DNA from: Candidatus Uhrbacteria bacterium
GTDB taxonomy: Bacteria; Patescibacteriota; Patescibacteriia; UBA9934; GWF2-40-263
Direction of reading: 5' to 3'
DNA length: 43,901 nucleotides
NCBI GenBank assembly: GCA_903843045.1
Contig: CAIMOJ010000004.1
Location: 1-43,901 of the forward strand
The position numbers and the translations under genes are program-made. Below are positions 6,869-13,975 of this stretch, one piece after another (positions within the stretch are counted from its first letter, which is position 1; the number at the start of each line of letters is the position of its first letter). A model generated the notes under the pieces. The model was not told the origin of the DNA. It made no database searches and saw nothing but the letters and a program-made list of their open reading frames with translations.

Positions 6869-8371
6869 ATGGCAAAGAGGCTTCGAAAGATGGAAGGGTT
6901 CATCGGAGACACTCTCCCGGATATCTACCTGGCGATCGTCGCGACGTTCGTCGAGAATCCGCGCGGAACGATGTTCCTCGTTCCGCCGGTCTACGGCGAA
7001 CGAGCGCGCGATGCCCTGATCGCCGCCGGATTTCCGGTGCGGCGGGTCGCATGCATGGCCGACAACGCCTACAAGATGTTCGCCTGGCGCGTCGGCCTCG
7101 GTTCGAAGGCGGCCGAGCGCAAGGAGCGATTCGAGATCGCCACCTGGATCCTGTACGGGACCGGTCCCGACGGATGCGAGGCGATTCCGGCGTTCTCGCC
7201 CGATACGTGGACCCCCATGGTGGTGCCGATGGTCGTTCCGAAGAACGTCACGGTCGAGATCCGCGTGGACACGTCGCAGGCCAGCGAGAACGACGCGACG
7301 ATCGACCGCGTCCGCCAAAAACGCGAGGCCCTCGCGGCGTACGCGCCGATGCTTCGCACGCTCGCCCAACTGACGGGCAAGGCCGTCTGGTTCCACTCGC
7401 CGGACCACGGGGAAAGCGCGACGCTCGCGCCCATCACGGAGCCGGGGGACGCGATCCACCTGGTCACGAACATGGCCCCGCCCGGAACGCAGAACGTCCG
7501 GCAGATCCGCAAGCTGTTCGGCGTCCACGTGGCCGACGGCGACATCGTCACGGCCCACGGGCCGACGATCGGCAGGGGCGCGGTGCTGTACGACGGATAC
7601 AAGGTGCCCGCAGTTCAGATCGTCGGCAGCACCTGGTATCTGCTCGTTCCAACTCTCACTGTCTACAAGCCGCTCGTGAGCGAGGCGATCTTCCGAAAGC
7701 TTCTGGCAGCCGGATGGAGCCATCACGCGGGATACGTCGAGTCGACCTACGACCCGGTTCCCCGCGACCAGCTCGCCAAGACGCTCTCCGCGTGGGGCGA
7801 CGACATGCCTCGCATGCTCCGGGGGTTGGTCGACCAGGGCGAGCGGGACATCGTCCTCTACCAGGAGCACATCGCAAGGAGACAGCGCGAGACGACGATC
7901 TACCGTGGCGTCCTCGCCCAGCTGGAACGCAAGGGAGGAAAGACGGAAATCGTCCGTCGCGCCCTTTCGGACATCGCGGCCATCCGGAAGGAACCGCTGG
8001 TGGAACGGCTTGACGCGTTCAAGGACGGCCTGCACGTCCACACGCGACGCATCGTCGCCGAGGAGGACGGCGTCCGGTACGACCTGGGGTCGTTCGTAAT
8101 CCGGATCGACTACGACCGCTCCGTCTCCGTATGGAACGAGGCGCCCACCCATCCGGAAGGGATCCAGCACCCGCACATCCCGAAGCACGGCGGCCCTTGC
8201 TTCGGCAACGCGAGCAACGCCATCGCGAAGGCGACGGGCACGTTCCAGTACCTGGACGCCATCCGCTACGTCATCCGCTGGCTCGCCGAAGGGTACCAGC
8301 ACGACCTCGCCTCCACGAAGATCAACGAGTGGCCGACCGTTCAACCCGCGGAGGAATCCCATGCCAAGTAG
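6869..8371 (+). CDS. Large protein with C-terminal E2/RWD-like (ubiquitin-conjugating-like) domain
   Basis: 500 aa from ATG at 6869, chosen for the AGAGGAG site 6 nt upstream. I do not recognise the N-terminal ~380 residues: two alpha/beta-looking regions, then a charged helical segment (about 315-380). The last ~120 residues look like an E2/RWD fold: strands ('VRYDLGSFVIRIDY', 'SVSVWNEAPTHPEGI'), then 'HPHI' (434-437) in the place of the E2 HPN motif, G-G-P-C444-F-G as candidate active-site cysteine, then helices ('YLDAIRYVIRWLAEGY'). The HPH...G.C.G pattern resembles prokaryotic E2-like proteins found beside ThiF/E1 genes. It overlaps the E1-like gene by 11 nt. The E2 call is inferred from this motif plus context. 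Confidence 0.65.
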   Translation: MAKRLRKMEGFIGDTLPDIYLAIVATFVENPRGTMFLVPPVYGERARDALIAAGFPVRRVACMADNAYKMFAWRVGLGSKAAERKERFEIATWILYGTGPDGCEAIPAFSPDTWTPMVVPMVVPKNVTVEIRVDTSQASENDATIDRVRQKREALAAYAPMLRTLAQLTGKAVWFHSPDHGESATLAPITEPGDAIHLVTNMAPPGTQNVRQIRKLFGVHVADGDIVTAHGPTIGRGAVLYDGYKVPAVQIVGSTWYLLVPTLTVYKPLVSEAIFRKLLAAGWSHHAGYVESTYDPVPRDQLAKTLSAWGDDMPRMLRGLVDQGERDIVLYQEHIARRQRETTIYRGVLAQLERKGGKTEIVRRALSDIAAIRKEPLVERLDAFKDGLHVHTRRIVAEEDGVRYDLGSFVIRIDYDRSVSVWNEAPTHPEGIQHPHIPKHGGPCFGNASNAIAKATGTFQYLDAIRYVIRWLAEGYQHDLASTKINEWPTVQPAEESHAK

Positions 8372-9017
8372 CGAACCGTCGGACCTGAACCGGTCCCAAC
8401 AGGACGCAATCTTCGATCCGGGAAACGCGCGCCCGGTGACGCTCATCGGCGCCGGGTCGGTGGGAAGCATGGCCGCGGGATGGCTCGCCGACATCGGCGT
8501 GTCCGACCTTGCCGTGTGGGACGCCGACGACGTGGCGTCCCACAACGTGCCCATGTCGCGGTACGAGCCGGAACAGATCGCGCGCAAAAAAGTGTCGGCG
8601 CTCGCCGAGCTCATTGCACGCAAGAGCGGGCTTACGATCGCGCAGGTTCCGCGCATGTACGCGGGCGAGCCGCTGCGTGGATCGATCGTGGCGTGCGTCG
8701 ACCGGATGAGCGCCCGGCAGCTCATTTGGAAGCAGGTCCGAAAGAATCCGAACGTCGACATCCTCGTCGACACGCGGATCGCGGCGAAGTACGTCGAGGT
8801 CTGGGCCATCCGCCCGTGCGACCCGGACGACATCGCGGAGTATGAGAAGAACCTCCCGAACGACAGGGATGCGCTCACTCCTCAGTGCGGCATCCACGGG
8901 ATCATCTATTCCACGGCCGTCGCGGCATCCGCCGTGTGCGATGACTTGACGGAATGGTGGACGACCGGTACCGTGCGCAGGCGTTTCGCCATGCTCGGCC
9001 TCAAGCAGATTCACTGA
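8361..9017 (+). CDS. ThiF/MoeB/E1-like Ubl-activating adenylyltransferase
   Basis: 218 aa with the E1 Rossmann core: 'VTLIGAGSVGSMAA' (ATP-binding glycine loop, residues 26-39), the acidic 'VWDADDV' strand end (D54, D56), 'HNVPMSRY' (R67), the K76/K77 region, and 'IVACVDRMSARQL' matching the family's ValAspAsnxxxR region. C176 in 'TPQCGIHG' is a candidate for the thioester cysteine; C112, C153 and C193 are alternatives. No CxxC zinc pairs are visible, and it is shorter than typical MoeB/ThiF. Expected role: adenylate the C-terminus of the adjacent beta-grasp protein and pass it to the E2-like protein. A GGAGG site at 8351 lies inside the upstream gene. Confidence 0.85.
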   Translation: MPSSEPSDLNRSQQDAIFDPGNARPVTLIGAGSVGSMAAGWLADIGVSDLAVWDADDVASHNVPMSRYEPEQIARKKVSALAELIARKSGLTIAQVPRMYAGEPLRGSIVACVDRMSARQLIWKQVRKNPNVDILVDTRIAAKYVEVWAIRPCDPDDIAEYEKNLPNDRDALTPQCGIHGIIYSTAVAASAVCDDLTEWWTTGTVRRRFAMLGLKQIH

Positions 9018-9035
9018 AAAACCCAGGAGAAGAAA

Positions 9036-9278
9036 ATGGCTCAGAAGAGACAGATCCACGTCGTCATCGTTCCCACCACGGGCGCGCCCGTCACCAAGAC
9101 GGTCGACATCGCCCGAACGGGAAAGGTCTCCGTCGAGGAGGTGCTCGCGTCCGCGGGCGTCTCGTCCGAGAAGAAGTCCCTGTCGGTGCTGCGCCCGACG
9201 TCCGTGACCGTGGGTCCGGACGACACGGTCAACCCCGGCGAGACCATCACGGTCACCGAACGCCCCCAGGGATCGTAG
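9036..9278 (+). CDS. Ubiquitin-like / ThiS-MoaD-like beta-grasp protein
   Basis: 80 aa. Pattern fits a beta-grasp fold: strand 'QIHVVIVPT', strand 'VTKTVDIARTG', helix 'VSVEEVLASAGV', strand 'SLSVLRP', then 'VTVGPDDTVNPGETITVTERPQGS'. The 'V.P.D.V.PGE.I.V' ending is typical of ThiS/MoaD and prokaryotic Ubls. The C-terminus is Gly-Ser instead of Gly-Gly, so either one residue is trimmed or this family uses a different end. It lies 18 nt after the E1-like gene with AGGAGA at 9025-9030 and is followed at once by a terminator. No thiamine or molybdopterin genes are nearby, which favours protein conjugation over sulfur carriage. Confidence 0.72.
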   Translation: MAQKRQIHVVIVPTTGAPVTKTVDIARTGKVSVEEVLASAGVSSEKKSLSVLRPTSVTVGPDDTVNPGETITVTERPQGS

Positions 9279-9294
9279 CCGATCCCCGCTTCCC

Positions 9295-9320
9295 GCGGCG
9301 AGATTCTCTCGCCGCTTTTT
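9295..9320 (+). terminator. Intrinsic terminator of the ubiquitin-like cassette
   Basis: Perfect 9-bp stem GCGGCGAGA / TCTCGCCGC with a 3-nt loop followed by TTTTT. It closes the three-gene transcript, so the next gene (9392) is not part of it. Confidence 0.85.
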
Positions 9321-9341
9321 CTTTTTCCAAACCCGGCCGTA

Positions 9342-9370
9342 TTGACAAACAGGCGATTTTCCGCCAAGAT
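9342..9370 (+). promoter_or_regulatory. Promoter of the 9392 gene
   Basis: -35 TTGACA (9342-9347), 17-bp spacer, weak -10 CAAGAT (9365-9370), then AAGGAG at 9379-9384 before the ATG at 9392. Confidence 0.55.
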
Positions 9371-9391
9371 CCTTTCGCAAGGAGCTGCACG

Positions 9392-9895
9392 ATGCCAACC
9401 CGAATCGATCCGGCGCACTGGAATGCCTTTCTCCTCTTTCTGAAGACGGTCGAACGCGGCGCAGTCATTCCCATCGCGTTCGACTCGATTCGCGACGTCA
9501 TCTGGACGCAGCGCGCCGGCAAGTACGACAACCAGCAGTCGTCCGTTGTCTGTACCGCGATGGCGGACCCCGACATGCTCGACCTCGCGACGGAAAGCGG
9601 GTTCATCCTCGTGGCCTGTTCCGCCGATTTCCCGCAGCCGTCCCGGCAAAGCTTCGGCGCCCCGACGCTTTCGCTCAAGATCCTGGAGATGCCGAAGGAC
9701 CCGGGCGCAAGCCGCACCTTCCCATTCGCCTACGACCTCTTCGCCGACGGACGCCACGACCTCGTGGCGATGTCGACCGCCGTCCCCGAGTACCTCCGCC
9801 TCGTCACCTGGCTCGTCGAGTCGTTTCCAGACCGCCACGACCATCGCACGATGGGACCCAAGAAGTGGGCGTTCGAAGACCTGCTCTCCGCCTGA
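9392..9895 (+). CDS. Protein of unknown function, next to the ubiquitin-like cassette
   Basis: 167 aa, soluble, no signal peptide or membrane segment. Notable stretches: 'NAFLLFLKTVERGAVIPIAFDSIRDVIWTQRAGKY', 'MLDLATESGFILVACSADFP' and 'EYLRLVTWLVESFPDRHDHR'. I recognise no family. It has its own TTGACA promoter, a good AAGGAG site and its own terminator, so it is a separate unit directly downstream of the cassette. A functional link (substrate, regulator) would rest only on adjacency. Confidence 0.7.
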   Translation: MPTRIDPAHWNAFLLFLKTVERGAVIPIAFDSIRDVIWTQRAGKYDNQQSSVVCTAMADPDMLDLATESGFILVACSADFPQPSRQSFGAPTLSLKILEMPKDPGASRTFPFAYDLFADGRHDLVAMSTAVPEYLRLVTWLVESFPDRHDHRTMGPKKWAFEDLLSA

Positions 9896-9896
9896 T

Positions 9897-9920
9897 CCGA
9901 CCTATGGTCGGTTTTTCTTT
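9897..9920 (+). terminator. Intrinsic terminator of the 9392 gene
   Basis: CCGACC / GGTCGG stem, TAT loop, followed by TTTTTCTTTTTT. It starts two bases after the stop codon. Confidence 0.8.
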
Positions 9921-9964
9921 TTTCCTGCCGGAAGGATTTTTTATGTGGCTTGCCGCCACACCGC

Positions 9965-10560
9965 GTCACTTTCTTTTTGCGGAAAAAGAAAGTGACCAAA
10001 GAAAGCCGCCGCCCGGTCTCCATGGCGGGATGGGACGTAAAACTTGGCCTCGGCTGCGGAACTCGCTAGCTGCGCCAGACGCGAACCCCTGACGCGCCGC
10101 TTCGCTCAGACAATCCTCGCCCGTGCTGATGCACCCGGCCAAGTTTTACGTCCCATCTCTCTCCGCCATTCCGACAGGGCGGGTTTTCCGGGCGGAGTTG
10201 CGAGGATTGCTTTTGGCTGAGGCCGTTTTTCCTCTCTCAACGTTTCCCCTCCTCCCTATGAGGAGGGGTCAGCCGTTCGAGGCTCTGAGGAGCCCTCAGG
10301 CTCTCGAAGAGGGGTGGTCGCCGAGCCGTAAATAAAACAAACTTCCATCCGGTCAACCGCCCTGCCGGAGCGACCCAGCCAGGGCGTGAAAAATTGGCGG
10401 GTGCATCAGCACGGGCGAGGATTGTCTGAGCGTACGAGCCCGCAGGCGAGAAGCGAGTTCCGCAGCCGAGCCAATTTTTTACGTCCTGGCGTAGGAGCGG
10501 ATGGCCGGGCGGAGAGCCTTTCTTTGGTTACTTTCTTTGTGCTCCGACAAAGAAAGTGAC
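9965..10560. repeat. Nested inverted-repeat array (about 600 bp, non-coding)
   Basis: The outer ends are hairpins: 9965-9996 (perfect 14-bp stem GTCACTTTCTTTTT) and 10527-10560 (same motif, one wobble). With their CAAAGAAAG flanks the two ends are also inverted copies of each other. Inside are two oppositely oriented ~115-123-bp elements, 10032-10154 and 10378-10490. Each is bounded by terminal inverted repeats of the form GACGTAAAA-TTGGC, and they share the internal blocks CGGCTGCGGAACTCGCT and CGCTCAGACAATCCTCGCCC. A central hairpin lies near 10272-10310. No convincing gene is present. It resembles a composite of REP/MITE-like elements. Confidence 0.8.
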
Positions 10561-10643
10561 GCGGGTGCAGGGCGCAGCGCCTGCGGAAAAACCTTCAATT
10601 CAAAACGCGGACACCCGCAAAGGCATCCGCGTTCACGATCCGA

Positions 10644-11306
10644 TTATTTCTTCAACTCCTCAACCGTCACAACGTCCATCTTGTCGCCCTGGCGCAGCTG
10701 ATCCACCACGTCCATCCCCTCGGTCACCCGACCGAAGATGGTGTACAGCTTCTGCATGCCGTGATCGGAGATCGGCGTGTCCCTCAGCATGATGAAGAAC
10801 TGGGAGCCGTTGGTGTTCTTGCCGCTGTTGGCCATGGCCACGACGCCGCGGTCGTACTTGTACGAGTCCGTCAGCTCGTCCTCGAACTTGTAGCCCGGGC
10901 CGCCCGAGCCGGTGCCCGTCGGGTCGCCGCCCTGGATGACGAACCCCGGGACGTAGCGGTGGAACGTGAGGCCGTCGTAGTAGCCGCCCTTCGTCAGGTT
11001 GACGAAGTTGGAAACGGTCTTCGGCGCCGTGTCCGGATACAGAGAGAACACGATGTCTCCCTTTTCCGTGTGAACGCGGATCTGCTTGTTCTGAATCTCC
11101 GCGGCCGGGAGAACTCCCGGGAACGAGAACTTCTGTTTTTCAACCATAGTGGAACCGTCGATTACCTTTGCCGGGGGAGCCGTCGTCGCGGGAGTCGTCA
11201 AGACAGGCGCGGCCGTCGAGACGTTCGTCTCCGACGAGGACGTGCATCCGCCGCCGACGAGGACGAGCGAGATCAGGCCTGCGGCAAGGGGAATGGAGAG
11301 ACGCAT
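10644..11306 (-). CDS. Cyclophilin-type peptidyl-prolyl isomerase, probable lipoprotein
   Basis: 220 aa. A signal peptide with candidate lipid-attachment Cys21 ('LISLVLVGGGC') and a Ser/Thr/Pro linker precede a cyclophilin domain: 'IRVHTEKGDIVFSLYPDTAPKTVSNFVNLTKGGYYDGLTFHRYVPGFVIQGGDP' and 'GVVAMANSGKNTNGSQFFIML'. The FHR...FVIQGGDP and GSQFFI motifs carry the family's catalytic Arg/Phe/Gln positions. It should help exported proteins fold at the outer membrane face. The lipobox is imperfect (Gly at -3). The gene lies 7 nt downstream of the 11314-11721 membrane-protein gene. Confidence 0.9.
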   Translation of the reverse strand: MRLSIPLAAGLISLVLVGGGCTSSSETNVSTAAPVLTTPATTAPPAKVIDGSTMVEKQKFSFPGVLPAAEIQNKQIRVHTEKGDIVFSLYPDTAPKTVSNFVNLTKGGYYDGLTFHRYVPGFVIQGGDPTGTGSGGPGYKFEDELTDSYKYDRGVVAMANSGKNTNGSQFFIMLRDTPISDHGMQKLYTIFGRVTEGMDVVDQLRQGDKMDVVTVEELKK

Positions 11307-11313
11307 AGGAACA

Positions 11314-11721
11314 TTAGTTAATCTTACGGGCCGCGGCCACCACCGGCGAGCTGAGCAGGCGGTGGTACGCGGTAATCTGCGACGCCGTTCCGCGAACCGT
11401 CACCGACGATGCCATGAGCATCGCCGACAGCGTGAAGATGATCGCCACGAGCACGCCAACGACCATGTTGACGCCAAGCGGGATGTGATTGCAATTCTTA
11501 CATCCGGCAAGATATACCACGCGGGCCGTCGCGCGGGCCTCGGGAATCGCCTCGGGCTCCATCATGATGGGCTCCGACGTCTTTGGCAAGTCCATGACGT
11601 ACACCGGCTCCGGCAGCGACGTGCGAGCGGGCGGGCGCCTGGCCGCGATGCTTCGTCGAACGACCTTCTTCGCGACCGTCTTTGCAACCTTCACGGGCAC
11701 GACGACTTTTTTGGTTGGCAT
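11314..11721 (-). CDS. Single-helix membrane protein with basic N-terminus, unknown
   Basis: 135 aa. A Lys/Arg/Ala/Pro-rich N-terminal ~35 residues (histone-H1-like composition) is followed by an acidic linker, a 'CKNCNHIP' CxxC motif (about residues 74-81) and one membrane helix ('NMVVGVLVAIIFTLSAMLMA'). I do not recognise a family. A TATAAT -10 lies at 11761-11766 (minus strand), next to the metK stop, without a good -35. It is probably co-transcribed with the cyclophilin gene. Confidence 0.6.
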   Translation of the reverse strand: MPTKKVVVPVKVAKTVAKKVVRRSIAARRPPARTSLPEPVYVMDLPKTSEPIMMEPEAIPEARATARVVYLAGCKNCNHIPLGVNMVVGVLVAIIFTLSAMLMASSVTVRGTASQITAYHRLLSSPVVAAARKIN

Positions 11722-11766
11722 AGATCTTCGTCCTTAAAGAGCTTGATTGAATTTGAGAGGATTATA

Positions 11767-12807
11767 CTACACATCCGTCTCCCATGGAAATCCCGCGCGT
11801 CCGAAATGTCCGTAGGCGGCAGTGCGCTGATAGATCGGTTTCAACAGGTCGAGGCGCTCGACGATCGCGTCGGGGCGAAAGTCGAATTGCGACTTGATCA
11901 GATTGGTAAAATCCATCTTGCTTCCGCGCGACTTGTCCGAGACGCCGTTTACCTCGAGGTGCGCGGGCTCGGCGCGGCCCGGAACGTAGACGACGGTGAC
12001 CATCGCGGAGGTGGCGAGACCCTGAACGACGAGGGATCGCGCGGCGAGGCGGGCGAGATAGGCACCGCAGCGCTCGGGACGGGACGGATCTTTTCCCGAG
12101 ATCGCGGAATCGCCGTGCGGGATCAATCCGCCGTACGTGTCGGACCCGAGCTTGTTGCCGCTCATGCCCGATGTCTGAGAAAAGCCGGACGCGGTAAACG
12201 CGCCAAGCGGATTCACGAGAATCTGCGGATGGTCGTTGCCCACGATCGGCGCGATAACGCGGTCGAGGATCGCAACCTGCACGTCGCGCGGCAGGATGTT
12301 CTCGATGTGCGCGGTCTGGACGGTGACGGCGGCCACGCGGTCGCGCTCCATCATCACCTGGACCTTTCCGTTCGGCAGGAGCCAAGAGAAATTCGGATCG
12401 GCGTTTCGCACGTCGTCGAGTCGTCGCGCAAGGTTATTGGCGTAGACGAACGCGCGCGGAAGCATCTCGCGCGTCTCCTTCGTCGCGTAGCCGTTCACGA
12501 CGACCGAGTCGGATTGAACGCGCGGCGCGAACTTATCGGGGACGGTCACATGGATGTTCGCGAAGACTTCGACGTCATCGGCATGCCCGATGGACGCATA
12601 GGTACTTTTGACGAGCGATGCCACGTCAAAGTCCGCGTGCGAAGCAACCTCCCCGCCGATCATCACCATCCCATGCGACCCGAACACGCTCACGTTGACC
12701 CGAGCGTGCGAGTCGCGACGCAAAAACTCGTCCAGAATCGCGTCTGCGATCTGGTCGCACGTCTTGTCGGAATGCCCGGAGGTCACGGCCTCGGCGGCTT
12801 TGCGCAT
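11767..12807 (-). CDS. metK: S-adenosylmethionine synthetase (short, divergent)
   Basis: Makes S-adenosylmethionine from methionine and ATP. The start at 12807 gives MRKAAEAVTSGHSDKTCDQIADAILDEF, matching the canonical ESVSEGHPDKxxDQISDAxLD but with Pro replaced by Ser. Further motifs: 'GSHGMVMIGGEV', 'NPLGAFTASGFSQTSGMSGNKLGSDTYGGLIPHGDSAISGKDPSRPERCGAYLAR' (normally GDxGLTGRKIIVDTYGG...GAFSGKDPTKVDRSAAY) and a C-terminal 'YGHFGRAGFPWE'. At 346 aa it is shorter than the usual 380-400. The promoter is TTGCGA-N17-TACCAT. It is divergent from lexA. Confidence 0.93.
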   Translation of the reverse strand: MRKAAEAVTSGHSDKTCDQIADAILDEFLRRDSHARVNVSVFGSHGMVMIGGEVASHADFDVASLVKSTYASIGHADDVEVFANIHVTVPDKFAPRVQSDSVVVNGYATKETREMLPRAFVYANNLARRLDDVRNADPNFSWLLPNGKVQVMMERDRVAAVTVQTAHIENILPRDVQVAILDRVIAPIVGNDHPQILVNPLGAFTASGFSQTSGMSGNKLGSDTYGGLIPHGDSAISGKDPSRPERCGAYLARLAARSLVVQGLATSAMVTVVYVPGRAEPAHLEVNGVSDKSRGSKMDFTNLIKSQFDFRPDAIVERLDLLKPIYQRTAAYGHFGRAGFPWETDV

Positions 12808-12834
12808 AGAGAAAACTCGTTTGCTCGTGGCCGG

Positions 12835-12863
12835 ATGGTAGCAAAAAAACGGGTTCGTCGCAA
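12835..12863 (-). promoter_or_regulatory. Promoter of metK
   Basis: Minus strand: -35 TTGCGA (12858-12863), 17-bp spacer, -10 TACCAT (12835-12840). The spacer contains a CGAAC half-site like those in the adjacent lexA operator. No SAM riboswitch could be seen in the short leader. Confidence 0.5.
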
Positions 12864-12922
12864 AAGAAAATCCGATGACGAACTTATCCACACCCAATCA
12901 AAATTCCGCGAACCTAAAACAC

Positions 12923-12968
12923 TTGCGTTCGGTTTTTGTTCGGTCTATAATACGAACATAAGCCGAAC
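12923..12968 (+). promoter_or_regulatory. lexA promoter with four symmetric LexA half-sites
   Basis: -35 TTGCGT (12923-12928), 17-bp spacer, perfect -10 TATAAT (12946-12951). Half-sites: GTTCGG at 12927-12932 and 12938-12943 (11 bp apart), then CGAAC at 12953-12957 and 12964-12968 (11 bp apart, opposite orientation). The array is symmetric around the -10, so LexA bound here would block its own promoter. The GTTCG/CGAAC half-site matches the Gram-positive-type SOS box family, but the spacing differs from the classic CGAACNNNNGTTCG. Confidence 0.7.
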
Positions 12969-12976
12969 AGAAACTT

Positions 12977-13591
12977 ATGGGACTTACGAAGAAACAATCT
13001 GAGATGCTTTCCTTCATTCGCTCGCAGATCGCGGCGAACGGGTATGCGCCGAGCTACCGGGAAATTGCCGAGCACTTCGGTCTCTCCTCCCCTGCCACCG
13101 TGCACCAGCACGTGCAGGCGCTAGCCGAGAAAGGGATGATCTCGCTCGGAGAGGACGGGACGGCCCGTTCGATCGAACTCGTCGAGAAGCAGGCGCTCGA
13201 TCCGTTCTCCATCATGCTCCCGCTCGCCGGACTCATCACGGCCGGCGTGCCGATCGAGGCGGTCGAGGAACACGAGACGATCGCGGTCCCGGCGCAGTTC
13301 GTCGTCGACGGATTGAACTCGTACGTCCTCAAGGTAAAGGGCGAGTCCATGATCGAGGAAGGAATCTTCGACGGCGACTACGTGGTCGTGGAGCGCAACC
13401 CGAGCCCGCGCGACGGCGAAGTGGTCGTGGCCCTGCTCGACAACGCGTACGCGACGCTCAAGCGGTTCTACCGCGAGCACAACCGCATCCGCCTCCAGCC
13501 GGCCAACTCCACCATGTCCCCCATTTACGTGAAGGATTGCATCATCCAAGGAGTCGTCCGCGCGGTCATCCGCAAGTTCGGGACGGTGTAG
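12977..13591 (+). CDS. lexA: LexA repressor (SOS regulator, S24 self-cleaving)
   Basis: 204 aa. The N-terminal winged helix ('TKKQSEMLSFIRSQIAANGYAPSYREIAEHFGLSSPATVHQHVQALAEKGMI') is followed by the autocleavage site A89-G90 in 'LITAGVPIEA' and the Ser/Lys dyad S124 ('VKGESM') and K162 ('YATLKRF'). Full length, all key residues present. It represses DNA-damage genes until RecA-ssDNA triggers cleavage. The operator array at its own promoter indicates autoregulation. The dinB block lies 385 bp downstream on the same strand. Confidence 0.96.
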   Translation: MGLTKKQSEMLSFIRSQIAANGYAPSYREIAEHFGLSSPATVHQHVQALAEKGMISLGEDGTARSIELVEKQALDPFSIMLPLAGLITAGVPIEAVEEHETIAVPAQFVVDGLNSYVLKVKGESMIEEGIFDGDYVVVERNPSPRDGEVVVALLDNAYATLKRFYREHNRIRLQPANSTMSPIYVKDCIIQGVVRAVIRKFGTV

Positions 13592-13592
13592 T

Positions 13593-13970
13593 TGCGAATA
13601 ACGAATTACTTACTTATTACACATATGTAACGTATTGCAACGAATGTAGAAATCGTTGGAACGTTACATCGGATAGTTTGAAGCCCACTGGCGAGGTGCG
13701 AAGGGATCACGGATCTCGTCGGCGGACTTCAGATTATCCAAAATTAATTCGTAACGCATGATCCCCACGCCACTATGTCCACCATCGCCCTCCGCCATCA
13801 TGCGTTCACGTTCGCCTTTCTCCCGGTCCGCCGCGTCCGTCGATTTGAATCTGCGATGAAGTCACTGAGGCTCCGCGCAAGCCGGAGACAGATTAAAAAG
13901 GTCATTCGCGCAATGTTTACGTAGCAATCCGTAGCAATTTGTGTGATGTGTAGCTCATTCGTTATTCGCA
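13593..13970. repeat. Spacer between lexA and dinB block bounded by a 14-bp perfect inverted repeat
   Basis: TGCGAATAACGAAT (13593-13606) directly after lexA recurs as its reverse complement at 13957-13970, 5 nt before the next start codon. The ~350 bp between are AT-richer than the surroundings, hold short repeats (GTAGCAAT twice near 13921-13938) and have no convincing gene. It could be a MITE-like insertion or a regulatory region for the dinB operon. Confidence 0.55.
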
Positions 13971-13975
13971 GCCCT

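Noticed and set aside
6737-8878. Minus-strand frame extending upstream of the RecB-like nuclease
   Set aside because: It is antisense to the E2-like and E1-like genes and lies upstream of the nuclease promoter; the nuclease starts at 6736.
9036-9278. Beta-grasp protein as ThiS or MoaD for cofactor synthesis
   Set aside because: No thiamine or molybdopterin genes are adjacent, the C-terminus is not Gly-Gly, and it is in one transcript with an E2-like protein; not fully excluded.
10123-10335. Frames inside the nested repeat region (9865-10701)
   Set aside because: They run through inverted repeats in arbitrary frames, without ribosome-binding sites or protein-like patterns.
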